Both the position numbers and the translations under genes were made by a program. From a virus: a stretch of 61,675 bases of DNA. The notes under the pieces were generated by a model. That model searched no databases. It was not told the origin of the DNA and saw only the letters and a list, made by a program, of their open reading frames with translations. Positions 16,655-25,744 of this stretch are shown here, piece after piece; position 1 is the stretch's first letter, and every line of letters begins with the position of its first letter. The stretch is from positions 1 to 61,675 of IMG/VR virus record IMGVR_UViG_3300037247_000790; one strand, 5' to 3'.

Positions 16655-17347
16655 CTAGATTCCAGGTGGCCTGAACATTTCTTGTAAAAACTGTTGGTGC
16701 GCCAACGGAACGCCTGCTGACTGAAACAGGCCCTGCATTGCCTGTGTGATAAGAGGACTCGTATACCTGAAAAATGCCGGATTAAAAGCATTCAACTCAG
16801 GCAACAGTCCACTGGATAATCGTTCAACACCTCCACCTGTAACGAATGGGTTGGATGCAACGGCACCACCTAAAAGCCGTGCAGCCTCTGCATTCGCATC
16901 TGGTTGTATTGGTTGTCCATCCCCTACGCCTACAGGTGGCGGGGCAGTCGTTCCACCTGCCGCAAGACTACGAATATAATCAAGCATGGCGGGAAATACG
17001 CCAGACTGTCCCCCTGGTGTGAAAGGCTGAAAAGGTGCTAGTGCCTGTGTAAATGATCCTTGTAGATTTTCTGGAACATTCAGTGTCGTACCTGGACGTG
17101 CAACATTCAAATTTCGTAGGAGGCTTCCAAACGATGAGGGAACCTGGCCTGCACCTGCAGGTGCGGGAACATTACCTCCAAGTGCAGTCGGCTGCTGACG
17201 AAAGGGATCGAATTGTCCCAACAGATTCTGGAAGCCAGCATTATTGCTTTGCTGTCTAGGCTGCTGCTGATTAAACCGTTGGAAGAATAGATCACGCGGG
17301 CCAGCCGACGTATTAAACGAACCACCAAATGGGCTAATCGGAGGCAT
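16655..17347 (-). CDS. Gln/Pro/Gly-rich internal virion protein candidate
   Basis: 230 residues dominated by F, Q, P, G and A (FFQRFNQQQPRQQSNN; PFTPGGQSGVFP), with a more ordered C-terminus ending LAHQQFLQEMFRPPG. It belongs to a group of three similar low-complexity proteins between portal and giant protein (16655-19105), a position where short-tailed phages keep ejection proteins. TAATG coupling with the upstream gene. Role is inferred from position and composition. Confidence 0.55.
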   Translation of the reverse strand: MPPISPFGGSFNTSAGPRDLFFQRFNQQQPRQQSNNAGFQNLLGQFDPFRQQPTALGGNVPAPAGAGQVPSSFGSLLRNLNVARPGTTLNVPENLQGSFTQALAPFQPFTPGGQSGVFPAMLDYIRSLAAGGTTAPPPVGVGDGQPIQPDANAEAARLLGGAVASNPFVTGGGVERLSSGLLPELNAFNPAFFRYTSPLITQAMQGLFQSAGVPLAHQQFLQEMFRPPGI

Positions 17348-18282
17348 TACTGCCCAAACCTTCGAAGAACGCGTTTTGCTTGTCGCTTGGGAGATGTTTG
17401 TAAGATCCCCGTGCCCCGTGTAGGTGCCCCATCTGCAGCACGTAGGCGCCTCGTTTCCTCGGCTATTCGCCGAAGTTGGTCTTGATCACTAATAAACCCT
17501 CGCAAGTCACCCAAAGGTGCTGGAGTTGGAACCGGAGAAACCTCAGTAGGTCGTTGGGCCTGCTCCAGACCAGCAATCTGTTGCATTAAGGACAACGCGC
17601 CTTCTTGGTCGCCCTGTTGCATTAGCCTCAATGCATCTACTGCTGTTGGCGAGCCAGGCGAGGTGTTAAGGAAGGGCAGGGGCGTGCCCGTGGCTGGCCC
17701 AATCTCAAAGGGAACAGCAGGATTATCGCCTGCTGTTGGCGAGCCAAGGGGAGAAGCTGGCGCCTGCACAGTCGAAGACACATCACTAACAGGAGTAACG
17801 GGAGTTGGAGAAACCTCAGTAGGCGATCCAGCACCAACGAATTGTGACAATCCTTGAATGAGACGATCAGCAATTGCACCGTATGGAGAGGGCGCCCCCA
17901 CTCCGCCTGTTTGAGCAAATGCTACATTTGGAGCCAGCGTTCCACCGCCTGCACCACCGAACGCTTGAAGGGCGGGTACAATGCTAAAAGGGTCTCGTTG
18001 AACACCTATAAGCTGATCGAGAAGGCTAAGCCCCAGTTGACTGCGACCTTGACCGGCAGCCTCAGCAGCGTTAAACGCATCAAGGAATTGTCCAGTCTGT
18101 ACTTGACCTCCACCAACGAGGAAGGGATCAGTACCCAGGCCCGACCCTGGTGGGGCAATCTGGCCTGTTCCTAGATCGCTAAGATTTCGAATAATATCCG
18201 TAGCCGTCGCAAAATCGCCATCTTGCAACGCCTGCAGAGCGTCTTCCAAAGTCCGTAGTCCACCAGCAGCTATTTGTGGCAT
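17347..18282 (-). CDS. Ala/Gly/Pro-rich internal virion protein candidate
   Basis: 311 residues from ATG 18282 (the in-frame extension to 18354 lies within the previous gene). Begins MPQIAAGGLRTLEDALQALQ, then alternates short helices with disordered proline linkers. A helix-like unit recurs: ALQDGDFATATDIIRNLSDL near 20 and LMQQGDQEGALSLMQQIAGL near 240. C-terminus strongly basic (SPKRQAKRVLRRFGQ). The repeated LQ.GD...A unit resembles short TPR-like hairpins but is too weak to assign. Probably a minor virion component. Confidence 0.55.
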   Translation of the reverse strand: MPQIAAGGLRTLEDALQALQDGDFATATDIIRNLSDLGTGQIAPPGSGLGTDPFLVGGGQVQTGQFLDAFNAAEAAGQGRSQLGLSLLDQLIGVQRDPFSIVPALQAFGGAGGGTLAPNVAFAQTGGVGAPSPYGAIADRLIQGLSQFVGAGSPTEVSPTPVTPVSDVSSTVQAPASPLGSPTAGDNPAVPFEIGPATGTPLPFLNTSPGSPTAVDALRLMQQGDQEGALSLMQQIAGLEQAQRPTEVSPVPTPAPLGDLRGFISDQDQLRRIAEETRRLRAADGAPTRGTGILQTSPKRQAKRVLRRFGQ

Positions 18283-18283
18283 T

Positions 18284-19105
18284 TTAAATCCCCAATGTAG
18301 GCGCAGGAGACGAAGGCGCCCCTTCTGGCAACCCCGCCCGCTGAAGCCCACCAATAAGTTCTAATACTCCCTGCCCAATCTGCCCGCCTGTAGGCGCCTG
18401 AGCAAGTTGCTGGGGTTCTAGTTCCCTTGTCGGAAGCGTTAGAGGATCGAACGGCAATCCAAACTGTTGTGAAAACTGAGCTAAGGGGCCTTGTGGCCCG
18501 AAGCCTGCTTGAAATTCTTGTCCAGGCGAGACGAGGAAGGGAAGCAATTCTTGCCCCTTCTGAAAGGCGGCTAGACGGCGGGCATCTGAGAGTTCTGTGC
18601 CACGAAGGTATGCAGAAACTGCATTCGTGGCAGATGTCAGCGCACGTCCCCGACGAGCCTCAGCTTCGAATTCTTTGTTCGATCGTGTCTGTTCGAATAG
18701 GCCCTGTCGTCCAGTATCAGCGAGAAACTGATTGATCCCCAACTGCTGACGATCGATCTCAAGCGCCCCCTGCCCAAGTTGAAACTGGAGATCGGCAGCA
18801 TATCGGGACGCAGCAGCCCCACTGCTTCCACCAGGAGGATCATCTATTCCCAGATCAACCCAAGCGTTCAGGGCAGGATCGTAACGACGAATGTACGTTC
18901 GTCCACTAGGGAGCGTGAGAGATTCTAGCCCTGGGCCAATCTCGGTAAAACCTGATTCGGCAGGGGGCGCAAGACCATCCTGTGGAGCACCACCGCCAGC
19001 ATCAGGCCCACTACTACCTAAACCTACAAGATCAAGTAGTGATCCACCAAGAAATGGAAGAGGCTCAATGAGCGATTCGAACAGCGTGTTTTCGGGATGA
19101 GGCAT
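18284..19105 (-). CDS. Internal virion protein candidate
   Basis: 273 residues. The N-terminus is amphipathic (SLIEPLPFLGGSLLDLVGLG), then a small strand-rich piece (LPSGRTYIRRYDPALNAWVDLG), then a long helical region (RYAADLQFQLGQGALEIDR; FLADTGRQGLFEQTRSNKEF) typical of ejection or tail-lysis proteins. First gene after the promoter at 19129-19158. A membrane-interacting N-terminus would fit a DNA-ejection role; this is an inference. Confidence 0.55.
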   Translation of the reverse strand: MPHPENTLFESLIEPLPFLGGSLLDLVGLGSSGPDAGGGAPQDGLAPPAESGFTEIGPGLESLTLPSGRTYIRRYDPALNAWVDLGIDDPPGGSSGAAASRYAADLQFQLGQGALEIDRQQLGINQFLADTGRQGLFEQTRSNKEFEAEARRGRALTSATNAVSAYLRGTELSDARRLAAFQKGQELLPFLVSPGQEFQAGFGPQGPLAQFSQQFGLPFDPLTLPTRELEPQQLAQAPTGGQIGQGVLELIGGLQRAGLPEGAPSSPAPTLGI

Positions 19106-19128
19106 GATCTCCTAATGCCTCCGGTTCC

Positions 19129-19158
19129 AGTATACCATATGTGTGCTTATACAGTCAA
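19129..19158 (-). promoter_or_regulatory. Leftward sigma70-like promoter (TTGACT-N18-TATACT)
   Basis: Minus strand: TTGACT 19158-19153, 18-base spacer ending ATATGG, TATACT 19134-19129, all inside the 57-base gap between two genes. Same architecture as the promoters at 5586, 10562, 22223 and 25946. Confidence 0.75.
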
Positions 19159-19162
19159 TCAT

Positions 19163-19459
19163 TTAGAGGAGTCTTCCCGCAATTGGCTTAGGCACGCCTT
19201 CTTCGATAAGCTGGTCAGTTGCGGCTAATTTCTCCTCCAACGTAGGTAGGCCCATAATGTAGGCCTCTAGTTGTTCAGGTGTCATCTTCTTGAGAACAGC
19301 AGGCGTTGCAGGTTCCTCAAATGGTAGGTAGCCAGAATGCGATAATTGTTCAAGCACGCCGTCCATTGCTTCTATTGCCTTATCGGTGACGCTCTCAATC
19401 CTCGCATTGAGCCATTCGGCGGATAGGAGGGGCGCATCTCGATCGGGTGTTGCAACCAT
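19163..19459 (-). CDS. Hypothetical portal-downstream protein
   Basis: 98 residues, helical (SAEWLNARIESVTDKAIEAMDG; TPEQLEAYIMGLPTLEEKL). ATG overlaps the portal stop (TAATG), so it should be made with the portal. Function unknown. It ends just before the promoter at 19129-19158. Confidence 0.6.
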   Translation of the reverse strand: MVATPDRDAPLLSAEWLNARIESVTDKAIEAMDGVLEQLSHSGYLPFEEPATPAVLKKMTPEQLEAYIMGLPTLEEKLAATDQLIEEGVPKPIAGRLL

Positions 19460-21567
19460 TACTGACGACCTAACTCAGCAGTCTCAGGCACGTTTGGCCC
19501 TTCTTCACCCGTTGTCTGGACAACTGCTTGGTTCACGCCTGGCTGTCGAACCACATTAGAGGGGGCTAACGGATTAGACCTACCGCCTCCACCAGCCTGT
19601 CCTGTTCCTGGTGGGATCCCGCCCAGCTCAGCAGCAACCTGTTCCTCAACTGTCGGCGGAGGAGGCGGGAACATCTTGTTTTGAATAATCTGGAAGATAG
19701 TCTGGGCCAGTAGAGGCACGACCTGATCAATAACCGATTTAAACATTTTGCCTTCAACAATCCGCGTGATCTCGTCCTCTGGATTCTCCACGTCGGATTC
19801 TTCAATCAACGTCTGCCACCCTAGAGTACCCTCTTGTTCTCTCAGGGATAATGCCTGCCACTTCGCATACTTAGTTACAGGCGTTTCCGCACCAAGGGAT
19901 ACGGACAGCTCGAAGTTCATATCCGCCATCTCTGGGGACAAGAAAGCTGTCTCTGCCACCCGTAGTGACTTACCCTTCCGTGGGCCATCAGGAATCGTCG
20001 GGATGTAAACTGTTAACCCATGTGATCGAATGGCGTACAACACACCCATCATCAGTTCCTTGATCGCATCCGCACGGGCATTCTGGTAAGGAACGAGCTG
20101 AAGGTCAGCCTGGCCCACTTGGATCGCCAGCCTGTGTCCGGTAGCTTCAGATGCAGCCTCACCAGCAAGTACGTCCTGGAAGCCAGACTTCTCCATGTCG
20201 GCCACCACACGGGCATCAGCCTTATCCAAGTCAACATTGGGCACTTCGACCCGTTTCACCTCACCTGGGATTGAGGGAACCTCCGTTCCTTCCTTAACAT
20301 CTGGTGTCTTGTCCTCTCCGGTAATCGAAGCAGGAACGGCATCAGATGCTACCTTCACGTACTTAGGTGCAAGAGCATTCTCCAACGCAGCCGAAATTCG
20401 GGCCGTGGTCAGCACGTTGACGATCTGTGCGCCGTCGATTGCAGCTAAGGCAGGAGGCTGATACTTGTCTTCTTCTGCCTCCTCGGTCGTCACGTCCGCA
20501 GGGACTAGAGCGTAGCCGGTTGTATAGGGGCCAAACGGATTGTCAAATGTGAGGACTACGCCCTTCTCCGACCCCCTAGTCTTCCGCTTGTCTTTGATCT
20601 TCGGATGCTCGATCAGGATCGCAATCTCGTATCGGGTGCGAATCTCGATATATGTGACCATCTGGCCCAAGTCATGTACCTTTGCAACCGAGGGGGCCGT
20701 AGAGGAAGCGGGAGAGGTGTGGGCGCCCAAAGCACCCGATCCACCAGGAGTGACAATAAACCTCTGCTTGTCCTCAGTCAGTTGTAACCCATAGCCCTTG
20801 AGAGATTCGAGTAGGGGGTTAATGGGCTTCTTGCCTACCTCTGCGATCACTTCGATCCCGTCCTCATCTTCCCACCAGTAGCAGACGAGAGGATCGACAG
20901 ACTCAAGCCGGAAGGGGGGGAGTTCCTTCCGCAAGGCATCATCCGTTACCTTGTCGAAAGCCTTGGTCTCCCGACCTGTATCGTCTCGGTCGTATTTCTC
21001 AAGGGCTGTGCGGAATTTAGATCGAGCAGCATTTCGACCTTCACGGCCTGTGCGATCGTCATCGGGCTCGTCCTCTCCGCTGACCTCATCAGATAGACCA
21101 ATCTGATCAATATCATAGAACCCCAGCATGTCGCCGTGCCCAGGAATGAAGGACTCCTTCAGAATTCCTAGACCATCGCCCTGCTGGTGTTGTGTAACCT
21201 TCCAGTCAACAGAAACCTTACCCCGATTCTGCCACTTGTACAGGGCCTTGATCCCGTTTTCACCGTCCTGGCCCAGTCGTTGGGTCTCTGGATCATCATC
21301 GAAGACGATCCATTCGAAGCCCGTCCGGTTCGCTACCAGACGCTTCACCCGCTTGTGGATCTCCTGGTTGGGCACCTCGGACTGGTAGATCATTAGGGCG
21401 TGATCAGCGACGGCGGGGTTCAGGGGAAGACTGCGGAGTTGGTGTTCCATCCGCCGATAGCGGATCCGACGCCGATCAGTCCACTTTTGATCTCTTCGAC
21501 GGAATGGTTTACGAAGTTCGTCAACTAACTTCCATAAATCGTTGTAGGTCGCTAGATCAAATGGCAT
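19459..21567 (-). CDS. Portal protein
   Basis: 702 residues, the size of portals in short-tailed phages. It follows the large terminase with two small genes between. An N-terminal helical part (LVDELRKPFRRRDQKW) leads to the wing, with PNQEIHKRVKRLVANRTGFEW. The region QIVNVLTTARISAALENALAPKYV (about 395) and the later helix ATGHRLAIQVGQADLQLVPYQNA (about 490) match the stem-helix region. A negatively charged, proline-rich tail closes it. It forms the dodecameric ring through which DNA is packaged and leaves. Assigned from position, size and helix pattern. Confidence 0.75.
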   Translation of the reverse strand: MPFDLATYNDLWKLVDELRKPFRRRDQKWTDRRRIRYRRMEHQLRSLPLNPAVADHALMIYQSEVPNQEIHKRVKRLVANRTGFEWIVFDDDPETQRLGQDGENGIKALYKWQNRGKVSVDWKVTQHQQGDGLGILKESFIPGHGDMLGFYDIDQIGLSDEVSGEDEPDDDRTGREGRNAARSKFRTALEKYDRDDTGRETKAFDKVTDDALRKELPPFRLESVDPLVCYWWEDEDGIEVIAEVGKKPINPLLESLKGYGLQLTEDKQRFIVTPGGSGALGAHTSPASSTAPSVAKVHDLGQMVTYIEIRTRYEIAILIEHPKIKDKRKTRGSEKGVVLTFDNPFGPYTTGYALVPADVTTEEAEEDKYQPPALAAIDGAQIVNVLTTARISAALENALAPKYVKVASDAVPASITGEDKTPDVKEGTEVPSIPGEVKRVEVPNVDLDKADARVVADMEKSGFQDVLAGEAASEATGHRLAIQVGQADLQLVPYQNARADAIKELMMGVLYAIRSHGLTVYIPTIPDGPRKGKSLRVAETAFLSPEMADMNFELSVSLGAETPVTKYAKWQALSLREQEGTLGWQTLIEESDVENPEDEITRIVEGKMFKSVIDQVVPLLAQTIFQIIQNKMFPPPPPTVEEQVAAELGGIPPGTGQAGGGGRSNPLAPSNVVRQPGVNQAVVQTTGEEGPNVPETAELGRQ

Positions 21568-21873
21568 CTAATTCTCGTATACCCTAAAGTATTGAATGTC
21601 CAAGATCGCAGCCCCCGCGCCCGTACTGATGAATCGAATGTCTGTCAGAAGCGATCGGTAAATGACTGAGGGTTCCATCCATTCTAAGTAACCTCCAGCA
21701 GCCTGTGGGATGCCTACCGTGGTCGTAGGTACCTGACCATCCGCAAACCACCGAATCCCTGCAGAGCTAAAGGCGATGATTGCGTGTGTTGCCTCTGCCG
21801 GAAGAGACGAAAGCCCCCCAGCACGTGTGGTGGGAACAGTTAGCTGTTCTCCCCCAACACAATCAAAACGCAC
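21568..21873 (-). CDS. Small virion protein candidate
   Basis: 101 residues from GTG 21873, three bases after the preceding stop. Beta-rich (THAIIAFSSAGIRWFADGQVP; LLTDIRFISTGAGAAILDIQYF), with no membrane segment. The pair 21568-22200 sits between terminase and portal and follows the promoter at 22223. A head-decoration or capsid-fibre protein is plausible; not identified. Confidence 0.55.
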   Translation of the reverse strand: MRFDCVGGEQLTVPTTRAGGLSSLPAEATHAIIAFSSAGIRWFADGQVPTTTVGIPQAAGGYLEWMEPSVIYRSLLTDIRFISTGAGAAILDIQYFRVYEN

Positions 21874-21876
21874 ACG

Positions 21877-22200
21877 CTAGATACCGCTCCAGAGAATGCC
21901 ACGAACACGAGGCTGCTTGCCCGTCTCGCCGATGAGGCGAACGTCGGTGCTAATCTCCAAGCCCATCTCGCCGTAGGATTCATTCTTCTTGATTTCTAAC
22001 GATGTCAGCGTTGCGGCTGCATCAAATTCAATGAACGCACTACCTGGTCCCTCGTTGGAGAGCGAGACAACGCGCCCTAACTTTCCACCGGGAACAGCAA
22101 CTAGCTCTTCCTCTGTATCGGCAACAGCCAGCGTTACGTCAAATGGTGTAGCCTCATTTGCAGAATCTACTGAAGCAACTGGGGAGGGAATAATTGGCAT
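21877..22200 (-). CDS. Small beta-rich virion protein candidate
   Basis: 107 residues. The pattern TPFDVTLAVADTEEELVAVPGG, then RVVSLSNEGPGSAFIEFDAAAT, then SYGEMGLEISTDVRLIGE, looks like a small beta-sandwich. ATG 22200 with AAGGAG upstream, first gene after the promoter at 22223-22252. Small sandwich proteins in this position are often capsid stabilisers; inference only. Confidence 0.6.
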   Translation of the reverse strand: MPIIPSPVASVDSANEATPFDVTLAVADTEEELVAVPGGKLGRVVSLSNEGPGSAFIEFDAAATLTSLEIKKNESYGEMGLEISTDVRLIGETGKQPRVRGILWSGI

Positions 22201-22222
22201 TTAGAAAGTCTCCTTCAGAATA

Positions 22223-22252
22223 AGTATACCATAATTCGCCTACTCACGTCAA
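22223..22252 (-). promoter_or_regulatory. Leftward sigma70-like promoter (TTGACG-N18-TATACT)
   Basis: Minus strand: TTGACG 22252-22247, 18-base spacer ending TTATGG, TATACT 22228-22223. The -35 overlaps the last codons of the large terminase gene. It would transcribe the two small virion genes and the portal. Confidence 0.8.
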
Positions 22253-23682
22253 CGTTTCATCGTCAGCCCACGAGGGCCAATCCGCAGACCTTTGAATCCC
22301 ACGCCAGACCCCCCACCCTTGAATGCGTGAACGAGCCCGTATCGGATCGCGTCCCCCGCATGATCCTCGCCATCTGTATCAACGTCTTCCGTATTGTGCT
22401 TGTCTGCAATCAGTTGGGGGATTGTTCGAACCGCATTCGTGCAATTGGACATAAAGAAGACTTGAGGAGGCACGAGTACACTTCCATTAGGTGCTTCCTG
22501 CCAATCGATCATGGATCGCATCAACTGCCAACCAGGAACCCTCTCGTTGTTCCCTCGGATCACATTGGTAGTCCCACGGAATGCCTCAACCCAATCATCG
22601 GAGATTGGAGCCACACGTTCGCCCTTAACATTACCTTTGGAAAACATAGACGGGTCACAGACGATCGCGTTGATCTTCTCGCTTGCGTCCTCTGTCGCAC
22701 GGTACGCACGATAGGCCTGTTCCGCAGATTTGACCCCCTTGCCATACTGCTCCCGATAGAACCAGGCCGTCTGCGTACCAGGAGGACGGGCAAACCAGAA
22801 AGCTCCATACGGAGCATTAAAGCCATAGTCCACGCAGATGAACTTATCCCAGTCGGGAGGTACGGTGAATGGCTTGACTACATGAATATCATCCCGCCAA
22901 CGAGTGAAGAACTGACCCGTGAAGATGTTCCAGTCTCCTAATGCTTTGGACCGATATTCTTCAGGTGGAAGGGCACGAAGGACTTCCATGTAGTCTGGGT
23001 CATACTTCATCAAGTCGGCGTTGTCTGTGGCCTTTGCGGGGATGAATTGCCTCGTCATTCCCCCCTCAGAAGCAGGCGCCTGCCAGATGTGCATAGGAAT
23101 AGCTTCCTTTGGATCGATCCAACGGGCCTTGACCCATGCGTGACCAATTCCCAAAGGCGTCGCACCAGCACGAATCCTACGTCCAGGCCACCAGGATTTG
23201 ACGGATCGACAACGTGAAAGAAGGTAAGTGTACTGGAATTCCGTGAAGTGTGTCAGTTCATCAAAGAGAAGGGCATCGAACTCAGCGGTGTCGTAGGTTC
23301 GAACCTCATCGTCACCCTCAACGAAGCGGAACATGAAGATGGAACCATTAGGAAAGATTAACTCGTGCTGCCCTCCGTGGTACTGGGCAACCGATGTCGG
23401 AACTTCCTGCTGGATCTTTCGAATGTGAGTCTCTTCTAGTTCACGATACTTCCGCCGGAAGAGGACGACAGTCGCGCCAGGATATTCCATGCAGTAGCGC
23501 ACACCCCAGGCACGGAGGGCGTGGGACTTACCACCACCAGCAGCCCCTCCATAAAGAAGCTCGCCCACCGAGGACTCCATGAAAGCATCTTGTTGTGGCG
23601 AATTCGTAACGTAGAGGACGTTCGATACGGTGCCGCTTTTGCGAGCTGCCTTTTCAGGCGCTGATTGTTTCTTCTTAGGCAT
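22249..23682 (-). CDS. terL: Terminase large subunit
   Basis: 477 residues. The packaging ATPase has Walker A GGAAGGGKS at 45-53, an adenine-side VLFRRKYRELEE, and Walker B ALLFDEL near 140. The C-terminal nuclease has the RNase-H-like acidic residues in FICVDYGF (about 287), VCDPSMF (about 348) and DGEDHAGDAIRYG (about 445). It pumps DNA into the procapsid through the portal and cuts the concatemer. ATG 23682 has GGAGG upstream and overlaps the small subunit by 8 bases. The C-terminal DHAGDAIRYG motif is standard for the T4-like/phage-type large subunits. Confidence 0.95.
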   Translation of the reverse strand: MPKKKQSAPEKAARKSGTVSNVLYVTNSPQQDAFMESSVGELLYGGAAGGGKSHALRAWGVRYCMEYPGATVVLFRRKYRELEETHIRKIQQEVPTSVAQYHGGQHELIFPNGSIFMFRFVEGDDEVRTYDTAEFDALLFDELTHFTEFQYTYLLSRCRSVKSWWPGRRIRAGATPLGIGHAWVKARWIDPKEAIPMHIWQAPASEGGMTRQFIPAKATDNADLMKYDPDYMEVLRALPPEEYRSKALGDWNIFTGQFFTRWRDDIHVVKPFTVPPDWDKFICVDYGFNAPYGAFWFARPPGTQTAWFYREQYGKGVKSAEQAYRAYRATEDASEKINAIVCDPSMFSKGNVKGERVAPISDDWVEAFRGTTNVIRGNNERVPGWQLMRSMIDWQEAPNGSVLVPPQVFFMSNCTNAVRTIPQLIADKHNTEDVDTDGEDHAGDAIRYGLVHAFKGGGSGVGFKGLRIGPRGLTMKR

Positions 23683-24040
23683 CGTCTACCTCCGTTGCCT
23701 CTCCGTCAATTGTCTCGCCCTCAGAAAGTGCCGGATTCGCCGTAGACGGGAGCCACGGTAGAATGTTCACAGGCCCACCACCGTCTCCGGTGATCTCCAG
23801 CCTCCCAGGAACCTTACCCATGCCACGATCTATCAGCAGAGCTAGAGCTTGCCGATCGGGTTTCTGCTGGTAGATGTATAGCCGCTCACCCGACTCCGGA
23901 TCAGTCTCTTCAACCCAAATGCCTAGAGCAAGTCTCTCCAGGGTAGCAATGTACTTGGGCAAATTGCGGGCAGCACGGAGTTCAGCCTTCTCAATATGCT
24001 CCTGGTGTCTGGCCCGCTTACTTCTTACGCTTGGAGGCAT
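23675..24040 (-). CDS. Terminase small subunit-like protein
   Basis: 121 residues directly upstream of the large subunit. Basic N-terminus (RSKRARHQEHIEKAELRAARN), helical middle, and PDRQALALLIDRGMGKVPGR near 75. This resembles the small-terminase and DUF-type genes paired with TerL in many phages. The C-terminus is acidic. It would recognise DNA for packaging. ATG 24040 has no ribosome site and lies inside the end of the 35-residue gene, so coupled translation is likely. Confidence 0.65.
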   Translation of the reverse strand: MPPSVRSKRARHQEHIEKAELRAARNLPKYIATLERLALGIWVEETDPESGERLYIYQQKPDRQALALLIDRGMGKVPGRLEITGDGGGPVNILPWLPSTANPALSEGETIDGEATEVDDA

Positions 24041-24125
24041 ATAGATAGATCACGTATGCAATTATTCCAGCACCAAGGAGCGTATCACCAAAGTTGATAA
24101 TTGTAAGTGTATCCGTCCAGGCCAT
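24018..24125 (-). CDS. 35-residue single-pass membrane peptide
   Basis: ATG 24125 with GGAGG five bases upstream gives MAWTDTLTIINFG, a hydrophobic helix LLGAGIIAYVIYLYA, and a basic tail SKRKK, so N-out/C-in is likely. It overlaps the small terminase gene by 23 bases. Too small to assign; a lysis accessory or membrane anchor is possible. The frame extends to 24218 but lacks a start with a ribosome site there. Confidence 0.6.
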   Translation of the reverse strand: MAWTDTLTIINFGDTLLGAGIIAYVIYLYASKRKK

Positions 24126-24222
24126 AGACTCCTCCAAAGAGACGGGAGCAACCGTGAGGAGGCACCACGTATTGCCCCCGTCGTGAGAACGACAGACAGT
24201 GGCCAGACTGCCCATCATCTGT

Positions 24223-24252
24223 AGTATAGCACATCTTTAACGTTTACGCAAA
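24223..24252 (-). promoter_or_regulatory. Weaker leftward promoter candidate with palindromic -35 region
   Basis: Minus strand: TATACT 24228-24223 with TGC before it. The -35 is poor: TTGCGT at 17 bases or TTTGCG at 18. The -35 region is a palindrome-like ACGTTT-acgc-AAACGT (24240-24255) and resembles TTGACGTAAAGGTT of the other promoters. It may be a regulated version serving the terminase genes. Confidence 0.5.
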
Positions 24253-24276
24253 CGTAAGGGTTAGGGTAAAAGAAAA

Positions 24277-24687
24277 CTAAGCCTGTGCGAAGTCCGGTGT
24301 ATCCGGATGCTCCTCGGGCTTGAACGGATTGGGAGATTCCTCTGCCGTCACTGTGGGAAGATGATACCCAATTCCCCACATGCCTCGGAAGCATTGGATC
24401 AACAGATCGGTTGCCGATCCGCCATTGCCATCATAGCTGAGGATCGAATCGATCAACCACCCGTGCTGCACCTCACAATCGATGATGACCTCTTCCAGAT
24501 CCGCCTCATCAGCAAATCGGAGGATCGCATCGTTCACTCGTTCCCGTAGAGGAAGGGCTAACCTGCGAAAGAGTTGTATGTGTGCGGGCAAGTCTTTAGG
24601 CGCAGCATTAGGTTTGATCAAAGACTGAAGCATCCAGGCTTGCTCGTGACTCAGCTTGAGAGAAAAGGTCTCCTCCTCCTGGTCCAT
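24277..24687 (-). CDS. Hypothetical protein
   Basis: 136 residues from ATG 24687, formed as TAATG on the upstream stop. Acidic, helical, with LKLSHEQAWMLQSLIK near 12 and ADLEEVIIDCEVQHGWLIDSIL near 65. No family recognised. It is the last gene before the promoter and terminase region. Confidence 0.6.
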   Translation of the reverse strand: MDQEEETFSLKLSHEQAWMLQSLIKPNAAPKDLPAHIQLFRRLALPLRERVNDAILRFADEADLEEVIIDCEVQHGWLIDSILSYDGNGGSATDLLIQCFRGMWGIGYHLPTVTAEESPNPFKPEEHPDTPDFAQA

Positions 24688-25508
24688 TACATCGCCCCCA
24701 GCCACGTAGCGAATGAGTTCATTAGAGACGTAGGCGCCATCCCACCAGGTATCTCGATCAGAGGCAGACCCTTCATGTCATCGTCAGGAGTAGGTGCGTG
24801 AGGATCGTATCGGTCAGCCCATTCCTCCCAGAGTTTCCGCCAGTGTGTGACCATCGCCCGCTGAATGCTCCAAGGCAGCTTCTCTAGATCAAGACGTTTG
24901 TGGAGTATGGGCTTCTTCTCAGCATCAAACTTCTCCCACTTCTTGATCCACGCGCGATGTCGCTCCCGCCAATCAGCAGCGAATCTCCAGTACCACCTAC
25001 CCTCATAGTCTACACTGTGAATTCGAGCAAGCTCCCGATCCATCGCATACTGGAAGCCTTGTATCTCGTCACGGGCATCCTGATCGCTGATTGGTGTCTT
25101 CGTGATCGTGGGAGCAAGGATCTTCCCCTCCCAGAACCACTTACAGGCTTCCGTCACTACCTGGGTGATCGCATTCGCCAGCTCGATCGGCATGTCCGAG
25201 TAGGGCATAATGTATCTGAAGTGGATTCTCGCGTGCCCCAGCTTGCATGTTTGGCCTAAGTCCCACTGCACGCGATAGATGTAACGAGGATCATCTGCAT
25301 CCACTGAGCCAAAGAGTCTACGTGCAGCAGTGGTAAAGGACGCGATCGCAGGTTGACGGGGATCGAGTACGAAGTCATGCTCCACGGCCACCAGCATTGG
25401 CAGGTAGTGTCTGGGACAATTAGTCAGCACCCAAGACTCTCCATCATCCCGCTTGTGCTTCTTAACGACCTTACACAGTGAGCAGCTTTCGGTTAGAGAT
25501 TCGTACAC
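24687..25508 (-). CDS. Hypothetical protein with N-terminal CxxC module
   Basis: 273 residues from GTG 25508. The first 50 residues (CSLCK, then TNCPRHYLPMLVAVEHDF) pair two cysteines with C and H in a way that recalls HIT-like phage proteins. The rest is Trp-rich and helical (WYWRFAADWRERHRAWIKKWEKF). The N-terminal module may bind zinc. The HIT resemblance is weak: no HxHxH triad is present. Unassigned. Confidence 0.55.
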   Translation of the reverse strand: MYESLTESCSLCKVVKKHKRDDGESWVLTNCPRHYLPMLVAVEHDFVLDPRQPAIASFTTAARRLFGSVDADDPRYIYRVQWDLGQTCKLGHARIHFRYIMPYSDMPIELANAITQVVTEACKWFWEGKILAPTITKTPISDQDARDEIQGFQYAMDRELARIHSVDYEGRWYWRFAADWRERHRAWIKKWEKFDAEKKPILHKRLDLEKLPWSIQRAMVTHWRKLWEEWADRYDPHAPTPDDDMKGLPLIEIPGGMAPTSLMNSFATWLGAM

Positions 25509-25520
25509 CCAGAAGACCCC

Positions 25521-25718
25521 CTACGTGATCTTGATGTTTACCCACGTACCTTCAACAGAAACGCCATCATCACCACAATCTGAAATGGTCACAGCCAAGA
25601 GATCAGATGACTCAGCCTCAATGTACAATTGGCCATCCTCAGATTCGCAGAGGTTGTACATCTTGCCCCCACACATTATGCTAGTAATTGAATCAACAGA
25701 CAATTTCACAAGACTCAT
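25521..25718 (-). CDS. Small hypothetical protein
   Basis: 65 residues, beta-rich and acidic, ending VEGTWVNIKIT. GGAGGAGG lies eight bases before ATG 25718, a strong site. No family recognised. Part of the short-gene run between the inverted repeat and the terminase genes. Confidence 0.6.
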   Translation of the reverse strand: MSLVKLSVDSITSIMCGGKMYNLCESEDGQLYIEAESSDLLAVTISDCGDDGVSVEGTWVNIKIT

Positions 25719-25744
25719 TTTGTTACCTCCTCCTATGATCGAAT

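Noticed and set aside
24687-25508. HIT-family hydrolase
   Set aside because: The N-terminal CxxC and C..H pattern is suggestive, but the catalytic HxHxH triad is missing.
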